64,000 nt of DNA from CAJQHT01 sp038123275 (lineage in GTDB: Bacteria > Pseudomonadota > Alphaproteobacteria > Rickettsiales > UBA1997): NCBI GenBank assembly GCA_038123275.1, contig JAYORG010000003.1:62001-126000 (forward strand), in the 5' to 3' direction. The notes beneath the pieces were generated by a model. It worked only from the letters and a program-made list of their open reading frames with translations, was not told where the DNA came from and searched no databases. The position numbers and the translations under genes are program-made. Shown piece by piece: positions 58,660 to 64,000 of the stretch (within the stretch, counting starts at the first letter, position 1; each line of letters opens with the position of its first letter).

Positions 58660-60726
58660 TTATGACATTAAATAATTGTAAACCAATAGGTTTTCCATTA
58701 CTCTTTGTACATAATTTCTGGTTTCTCCATAAGTAATTAACTCAACCCAATCAATAACTTTATCTAGATCATTACCATCATAATTTTTGGTGTCACTGTA
58801 ATCTCTTGGATCATAAAATTCTCTTATCCACCTTTTAGTGGCATTTGGCCCTGCATTGTAAGAAGCAATTGCTAAAATTTTAGAATCATCAAATTTTTTT
58901 AATAATGAATTAACATAATATGAGCCAATTTTAATATTGTAGTCAATGTCACTACCTAACTTACGGCTTGAATATTTAATTTTAAGCTTTCTAGCAATTT
59001 GCTTAGCAGTGTCAGGCATAACTTGCATAAAGCCCACTGCCCCAGCCGAACTTAAAGCGCCCTTAGCAAAGCCACTTTCTTGCTTTATTAAAGCATGAAT
59101 TAAAGCAGCATTTGGATATGACTTAATTTTATCAATAACCTTAAATTGATCATCAATAAAAAAGATATTTTTTCTATTAGCATAACGATAAACCTTATGT
59201 GTCATTTCATCACCACCAATCTCTTCTACCAACTTGATAATAGCACCAATTTTGCCTTTTGAGTTAAGGTTTTTAATAACCCCTTTAATAATTTCTAAGG
59301 CATCTTCTTTATCATTCATTAAAATTAATAAGTAAGCCACTCTTAAAGCCTGATTGTAAGAGATTATCTTTGTGTCATTAGCAGTGATGGTGGGAGCTTT
59401 AGGTAAAGCAAAATGATCCAAGAACACCTCATCAGAAATAGTACGATATTTATGAATAGCAACCTGACCATAAAAATAAGTTGGATATTTTGTGGCAATT
59501 TTATACCAACTCATAGCCTTCTCTTTTTCATCCAATGCTTCAAAGGACATTCCCAGCCAATAGGCAGCTCTAGAAACACTAATAGGATAAGAAACATTAT
59601 CATGCATATTTCTAAAATGAACTGATGCATCTAAAGGATTATCCAAAAAACGCAAAGCAACCCAGCCAGCCAGCCATTCAGCCTCTGAAAACTCGTATGA
59701 ATCAGCATCCAAGCCATGATTACTAATTATTTTGTAAGCCTCTTTATATTTATGCTCTTTTAATAACTCGCGACCATAAAGATGTCTTAATTTCCACCAT
59801 TTTAAAGGATGTTCAATATTTTTAGGAACATTTGATAGTACACTCACCAACTCCTGCACATTATCTTGCATATGATAAAATATTGCTCTTCTATATTGCA
59901 AATGCTCATTGCCCCTTAATTTTCTTGGAACTGATAAAATAATATTATTAATATATCTTGGATTTTTACTAATTTTAATTATGGCTGTAAATAATTTTTG
60001 ATATTGCTCATTTACCAATACAATATTTCTTGCAACAGCTTTAAATTGTCCATCCCATGACAATCTATTCATTCTTTCAATATGATCAAATTCATTAAGT
60101 TGACCACTATATTTGTACAAAAATTCATCCTCTTCTTTATCTGTAAAATCATGATTAACCCATATATCAGAAATTAAAGACTGAACCTTAGCAATAGCTT
60201 TTTCTCTACTAGCAAAATCGCCGGAATAATTTTTTAAAAACTCTATCTTTTCTTCTAAAATATAAAGCTTTGTATCTTTATTTTTAGCAAAAGTTTGAAT
60301 AAAATAAGGATCATAGCTAGAAGCTGGCACTTCTTTTAAAATTACTAGTTTTTCAACATTATCCTCTAACTTCTTAATATTTGGAAAATAATCATTATCC
60401 ATAACAAATCTTGAAATATCACTAAAAGCTATTGATTTGGTTAACTTTTCCTGGCTATATTTATTCCATAAAACAATATTTCTTAGCGCCTGGTACAAAT
60501 GCTTATTGCCCCTTTTCATTACTTCACATTTTTTTAAAGCCTGATCATATTTCTTATTATCAATTAATATGGCTACAGTTTTAATGGTTGAAACATCTGT
60601 TGAGTTAAGGCCATCCCACATTTGCACCGAAACTTTTCTATTGTCAGCAAAAACTGTTTGGAAGTTAAAGATACTTAAGAAAAGAAAAGTAAATATTAAA
60701 AATAGAAAATGTTCGTTTTTCCTCAT
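58660..60726 (-). CDS. slt: Soluble lytic murein transglycosylase
   Basis: Periplasmic enzyme that cleaves the glycan strand of peptidoglycan to form 1,6-anhydro-muramic ends. A signal peptide (1-27) is followed by a long alpha-superhelical region (about 35-520). The SLT catalytic domain then has E550 in HALIKQESGFAKGALSSAGA, plus VGFMQVMPDTAKQIARKLK and ASYNAGPNATKRW. Its length of 688 residues is typical of alphaproteobacterial Slt. It is divergent from the NDUFA12-like gene. Confidence 0.95.
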   Translation of the reverse strand: MRKNEHFLFLIFTFLFLSIFNFQTVFADNRKVSVQMWDGLNSTDVSTIKTVAILIDNKKYDQALKKCEVMKRGNKHLYQALRNIVLWNKYSQEKLTKSIAFSDISRFVMDNDYFPNIKKLEDNVEKLVILKEVPASSYDPYFIQTFAKNKDTKLYILEEKIEFLKNYSGDFASREKAIAKVQSLISDIWVNHDFTDKEEDEFLYKYSGQLNEFDHIERMNRLSWDGQFKAVARNIVLVNEQYQKLFTAIIKISKNPRYINNIILSVPRKLRGNEHLQYRRAIFYHMQDNVQELVSVLSNVPKNIEHPLKWWKLRHLYGRELLKEHKYKEAYKIISNHGLDADSYEFSEAEWLAGWVALRFLDNPLDASVHFRNMHDNVSYPISVSRAAYWLGMSFEALDEKEKAMSWYKIATKYPTYFYGQVAIHKYRTISDEVFLDHFALPKAPTITANDTKIISYNQALRVAYLLILMNDKEDALEIIKGVIKNLNSKGKIGAIIKLVEEIGGDEMTHKVYRYANRKNIFFIDDQFKVIDKIKSYPNAALIHALIKQESGFAKGALSSAGAVGFMQVMPDTAKQIARKLKIKYSSRKLGSDIDYNIKIGSYYVNSLLKKFDDSKILAIASYNAGPNATKRWIREFYDPRDYSDTKNYDGNDLDKVIDWVELITYGETRNYVQRVMENLLVYNYLMS

Positions 60727-60853
60727 ACCAAGATTAATATTTTTAGGACTTATGCTAAAATCAACTAAGAAATCTGCATATTTTTAATTGATTTGTTCAG
60801 AATTCGCTGCTACTTTTTTACTATTACATTAATTAATTTACAATATATTACTG

Positions 60854-61210
60854 ATGAATCTAATCAATAAAATAAAAATAAAATTTTCCTGTAATAAAAT
60901 TGGAATTGATGAATTTGGAAATAGCTATTTTGAACAAAAATCATCACCCAGCATCTCAATAAAGAAAAAACGCTTCGTCATTTACAGAGGACAAGTAGAA
61001 GCTTCAAAAATTCCATCACAATGGCATAGATGGTTGCATTACACTTGCGATGAAGTACCAGTTAATATTAATACTCATAAAAATTCTTGGCAAAAAATTC
61101 ATTTACCCAATTTAACCGGCACAACCTATCAGCATTCTCCAATAAATACTGAAACTAAAAAAAGAAAAGCTGTTAGCTGTGATTATGAATCTTGGAAACC
61201 TAATAATTAA
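60854..61210 (+). CDS. NDUFA12-like NADH:ubiquinone oxidoreductase accessory subunit
   Basis: A 118-residue homologue of the mitochondrial complex I subunit NDUFA12 (B17.2), found only in alphaproteobacteria and mitochondria. It has the family core GIDEFGNSYFE, RFVIYRGQVEASKIPSQWHR and WLHYTCDE, plus the C-terminal YESWKP. It heads the alphaproteobacterial gene run NDUFA12-mlaD-DUF2155. Its start is 127 bases from the divergent slt start. Confidence 0.94.
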   Translation: MNLINKIKIKFSCNKIGIDEFGNSYFEQKSSPSISIKKKRFVIYRGQVEASKIPSQWHRWLHYTCDEVPVNINTHKNSWQKIHLPNLTGTTYQHSPINTETKKRKAVSCDYESWKPNN

Positions 61211-61222
61211 ATAATAATAATA

Positions 61223-61672
61223 ATGAAGAATAATCTCTTTGAAGTAATAGTTGGAACCTTTGTTTTGCTTAGCGCTATTTACTTTTTTATCTTTTCTTTT
61301 AAGCAATCTAACATCGCAACTGGAGATTCCTACAAAATAATTGCAGAATTTGACAATATTGGCGATATTGGCAATGGTAGTGATGTTAAAATATCAGGAG
61401 TAAAAATAGGAACAGTTGATACTCAAAGCTTAAATTCGCAAACTTACAGAGCTTTATTAACATTAAACATTAATAATGAAATTGAATTACCGGCAGATTC
61501 TTCTGCAAAAATTATGAGTGCTAGCTTACTTGGTGGAAAATTCATCTCCATTGAACCAGGTGCTGACGAAGAAATTTTAGAAAATGGTGATGCAATAATA
61601 TTTACTCAATCATCAGTAAATTTTGAAGACTTACTGGGTAAATTCATGTTTGGATCTAAAGAGGATAAATAA
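61223..61672 (+). CDS. mlaD: MlaD-type outer membrane lipid asymmetry protein
   Basis: Inner-membrane-anchored MCE-domain protein that binds phospholipids and works with MlaE (12894). It has 149 residues: an N-terminal helix (VIVGTFVLLSAIYFFIFSF) and one MCE domain (GNGSDVKISGVKIGTVDTQS, SAKIMSASLLGGKFISIEPG). It ends SVNFEDLLGKFMFGSKEDK, a typical MlaD tail. It lies 12 bases after the NDUFA12-like gene. Confidence 0.95.
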   Translation: MKNNLFEVIVGTFVLLSAIYFFIFSFKQSNIATGDSYKIIAEFDNIGDIGNGSDVKISGVKIGTVDTQSLNSQTYRALLTLNINNEIELPADSSAKIMSASLLGGKFISIEPGADEEILENGDAIIFTQSSVNFEDLLGKFMFGSKEDK

Positions 61673-61673
61673 G

Positions 61674-62126
61674 ATGAATAAATCAATATTAATATTTGCA
61701 TCTATTATTGCTTTACTTTTTGTAAAATTATCTTTTGCAATGGAGGAGACAATAATAAATAAAAAACCAAAAAAAACTACCATAAGTCAAATTGATCAAT
61801 CCAACTTTGTTAATAAAGCAATTTTACAAAGCTTAAATAAAATAACAGCCAAAACCAAAAGGCTAGAAATTAATGTTGGAGAGGAAATAGAATTTGGCAA
61901 ATTAGACATATTAATTCATAAATGCTGGAAAGCACCATTATATGAAAAACCAGAAAATAAAATATTATTAGAAATCTTTAATAGAGACAGTAATAAAAAG
62001 GAAAGAGAGAGAATATTTTACGGATGGATGCTATCCTCAAGCCCTTCTCTATCAAGCTTAGAACATCCTATCTACGACATAACAGCTCTTGAATGTATTA
62101 ATAATGATAATGAAAATGGCAAATAA
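61674..62126 (+). CDS. DUF2155 periplasmic protein
   Basis: A 150-residue protein with a signal peptide (ending LSFAM) and the DUF2155 core: LDILIHKCWKAPLYEKPEN, then ERIFYGWMLSSSPSLSSLEH and PIYDITALEC. This alphaproteobacterial family is almost always next to mlaD and NDUFA12 genes; its function is unknown. The frame opens earlier at 61623, but ATG at 61674, one base after the mlaD stop, gives the signal peptide and is preferred. Two conserved cysteines may form a disulfide. Confidence 0.88.
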   Translation: MNKSILIFASIIALLFVKLSFAMEETIINKKPKKTTISQIDQSNFVNKAILQSLNKITAKTKRLEINVGEEIEFGKLDILIHKCWKAPLYEKPENKILLEIFNRDSNKKERERIFYGWMLSSSPSLSSLEHPIYDITALECINNDNENGK

Positions 62127-62775
62127 AATTAAAATTTCTCCTTCAATATTATCAGCCGATTTTGCTAATTTACAAAGAGACATAGAAGGTATTACTAAAG
62201 CTGGAGCCGACTACATACATATTGATGTAATGGATGGCAGTTTTGTTCCTCCAATCACTATTGGTAGCGACGTAGTAAAATCATTAAAAAAATATTCAAC
62301 ATTACCATTTGATGTTCACTTAATGATTAACAACCCAGATAATCATGTTGAAAATTTTGCCCAAGCTGGAGCCGATATCATCACTATACACGCAGAAAGC
62401 ACTACACATTTACATAGGTCAATATCAAAAATTAAAAAACTTGGCAAAAAAGCTGGCGTATCCATTGTACCCTCAACTCATGAAGATATTCTTGATTATG
62501 TTATTGATGAAATTGATTTAATTTTAATTATGGGCGTTAACCCTGGCTATGGTGGACAAAAATTTATCAATTCACAATTATCTAAAATTAGAAATTGTCG
62601 CCAAAAAATTATTAAATCAGGAAGAAAAATTGAATTAGAAGTAGATGGCGGTGTTAATGAAGAAACTGCTAAAGAAATAATTCGTGCTGGTGGAGATGTG
62701 CTAGTTGCTGGGTCTTATGTCTTTAACTCTAAAGACTACAAGGAAGCAATCAATAAATTACGTAATTCTTATTAG
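62116..62775 (+). CDS. rpe: Ribulose-phosphate 3-epimerase
   Basis: TIM-barrel enzyme interconverting ribulose 5-phosphate and xylulose 5-phosphate. The sequence IKISPSILSADFANLQRDIE, YIHIDVMDGSFVPP, PFDVHLMINNP and ILIMGVNPGYGGQKFI carry the metal and catalytic residues. The ATG at 62116 gives MANKIKISPS and 219 residues; upstream in-frame ATGs at 62104 and 62110 are also possible, and the frame opens to 62089. It overlaps the DUF2155 gene by 11 bases. Confidence 0.95.
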   Translation: MANKIKISPSILSADFANLQRDIEGITKAGADYIHIDVMDGSFVPPITIGSDVVKSLKKYSTLPFDVHLMINNPDNHVENFAQAGADIITIHAESTTHLHRSISKIKKLGKKAGVSIVPSTHEDILDYVIDEIDLILIMGVNPGYGGQKFINSQLSKIRNCRQKIIKSGRKIELEVDGGVNEETAKEIIRAGGDVLVAGSYVFNSKDYKEAINKLRNSY

Positions 62776-62782
62776 TATTAAA

Positions 62783-64000
62783 ATGGGGCAAATAGCTATT
62801 TTTGGTATTGGAGTTTCTGGATTATCAACCATAGATTATCTTATTAATAATAAATATCAGATAGTTGCAATTGATGATAACCAAGAATCTCTAGAAAAGC
62901 TAAAAAATAAATACCAAAATCAGCCTAATTTACAACTTTTCCATGACACAGACAAACTTAACTGGAAAAATATCGATTTCTTAGTAGTTGCCCCAGGTAT
63001 ACCTCTTAAACATCCAAAACCTCATAAAATTATATTATTAGCACAAGAAAATAACTGTAAAATAATTGGCGACATAGAGCTATTCTACCTTTTAAATAAA
63101 AATAAAAACTTTATTGGAATTACCGGAACTAATGGCAAATCAACAACAACCTCTTTAACTGGTCACATTTTTAAAGAAAATAACATCGACTCTCAAATAG
63201 GAGGAAATATTGGAATTCCTTGTTTTGATCTTAAAAAATCAGAAAATTATATTTTTGAAATGTCATCTTATCAACTAGACTTAAATGATAAAACACATTT
63301 TAATATTGCCGCTATCTTAAATATAACTCCTGACCATCTAGATCGCCATAAAAATATGCAAGGCTATATTGAAGCTAAAAAAAGAATTTTTCTTAATCAA
63401 GAAGAAGCCGACGTGGCTCTGCTTAATATTGATGATAAAAATTGCCAAAAAATTTACCAAGAATTAAAAAATAATAAAAATTTCAATGGCATAACAATTG
63501 CAGTTTCTACAAAAACAAATCAAAAAGACTCTATTTCTTTAATAAATAATCAAATAATTAATAATCTTAGCCAAAACACCATTAATTTAGAAGAATTTGA
63601 TTATTTAAAAGGTGCTCATAATAAGCAAAACATAATTTTTTCCTATGCAATATCTTACTTAAATGGAATTGCTGATAATAAAATAATCAATTCCATAAAA
63701 TCCTTTAAAGGTTTAAAACATCGCTTACAATTTGTAAAAACAATCAATAATATTTCCTTTATTAATGACAGTAAGGCTACTAATATTGAATCTGCCTTAT
63801 GCGCCTTAGAGGCCTATGATAATATATTTTGGATTGCTGGGGGAGAATCCAAAAGTGATGATCTATCCTTGTTAAAAAAACATCTACATAAAATAAAAAA
63901 AGCCTTTTTAATTGGCAAAGATCAAGAAAAATTTGCTAAATTTTTAAATCAAAATAACATAGAAAATTATCTTTGCGATAACTTAGATAAAGCCTTTTTA
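62783..64000 (+). CDS. murD: UDP-N-acetylmuramoylalanine-D-glutamate ligase, cut off by the window edge
   Basis: Adds D-glutamate to UDP-MurNAc-L-Ala in peptidoglycan synthesis. 406 codons are present and the C-terminus runs past the window. The P-loop is FIGITGTNGKSTTTSLTGHI, with EMSSYQLDL, NITPDHLDRH and LKGAHNKQN further on. The N-terminal Rossmann-like part begins IAIFGIGVSGLSTIDYL. The ATG at 62783, seven bases after the rpe stop, is chosen. Downstream division or murein genes may follow outside the window. Confidence 0.96.
   Translation, partial: MGQIAIFGIGVSGLSTIDYLINNKYQIVAIDDNQESLEKLKNKYQNQPNLQLFHDTDKLNWKNIDFLVVAPGIPLKHPKPHKIILLAQENNCKIIGDIELFYLLNKNKNFIGITGTNGKSTTTSLTGHIFKENNIDSQIGGNIGIPCFDLKKSENYIFEMSSYQLDLNDKTHFNIAAILNITPDHLDRHKNMQGYIEAKKRIFLNQEEADVALLNIDDKNCQKIYQELKNNKNFNGITIAVSTKTNQKDSISLINNQIINNLSQNTINLEEFDYLKGAHNKQNIIFSYAISYLNGIADNKIINSIKSFKGLKHRLQFVKTINNISFINDSKATNIESALCALEAYDNIFWIAGGESKSDDLSLLKKHLHKIKKAFLIGKDQEKFAKFLNQNNIENYLCDNLDKAFL

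Overview
The window is a gene-dense, very AT-rich stretch of a small-genome bacterial chromosome. The gene content points to an alphaproteobacterium of the Rickettsiales type. Clues are the NDUFA12-like gene followed by mlaD and a DUF2155 gene, a split nuo operon holding only nuoHIJK, many lipoproteins and Sec/Bam/Mla envelope genes, short dnaX, dispersed palindromic repeats, and strong A/T codon bias. It keeps ribH, purF, hisA, dapE and rpe, so it is metabolically richer than a typical Rickettsia. The exact genus cannot be read from the sequence alone. No rRNA, phage, complete insertion sequence or CRISPR array is visible.

Layout. 1-9000: ligA, an orphan mnhE, ribH, a secreted DUF4116-type protein coupled to nuoK, then nuoJ, nuoI, nuoH, pgpA and dapE. 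9100-13680: serS, rpsT, secF, rpsD (with a clear promoter), acpS and mlaE. 13826-16501: an accessory island with one unrecognised protein and five tandem paralogous lipoproteins carrying two conserved cysteine motifs. 16609-19011: the rnhB-tsaC-FKBP-like-yciB operon. 19104-24784: a membrane-anchored DsbA-like protein, a Pif1-type helicase, a DMT transporter, tRNA-Arg(UCU) and bamA. 24859-28867: nth, tilS, holA, a structured RNA candidate and a lone hisA with a terminator-like leader. 29109-34714: 4.5S RNA, dnaX, an unusual response regulator and a giant AsmA/YhdP-like protein. 34776-41492: tfoX C-terminal domain, rbfA, a secreted intradiol-dioxygenase-like protein, zapE, yebC, a DUF481 outer-membrane protein, fabH, plsX and rpmF. 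41843-50670: bamE-like and small lipoproteins, repeats, yraN, rsmI, an LpoA-like lipoprotein, an AmiC-like amidase, tsaD, tig, tRNA-Leu(UAG) and an outer-membrane barrel. 50719-57378: a soluble GAF histidine kinase, topA, pgsA, xseB and purF. 57411-60726: a palindromic element, a DUF1016-SNase fusion and slt. 60854-64000: NDUFA12-like, mlaD, DUF2155, rpe and a truncated murD.

How it works together. Most genes serve translation and tRNA modification, replication and repair, peptidoglycan turnover, outer-membrane biogenesis, complex I, and phospholipid or fatty-acid synthesis. The accessory content is concentrated in the lipoprotein array, the DUF4116 protein, the DUF1016-SNase fusion and the palindromic repeats. 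The strongest candidates for undescribed biology are the five-gene two-cysteine lipoprotein array, the structured RNA candidate near 28000, the DUF1016-SNase fusion and the receiver protein with a degenerate kinase-like tail.
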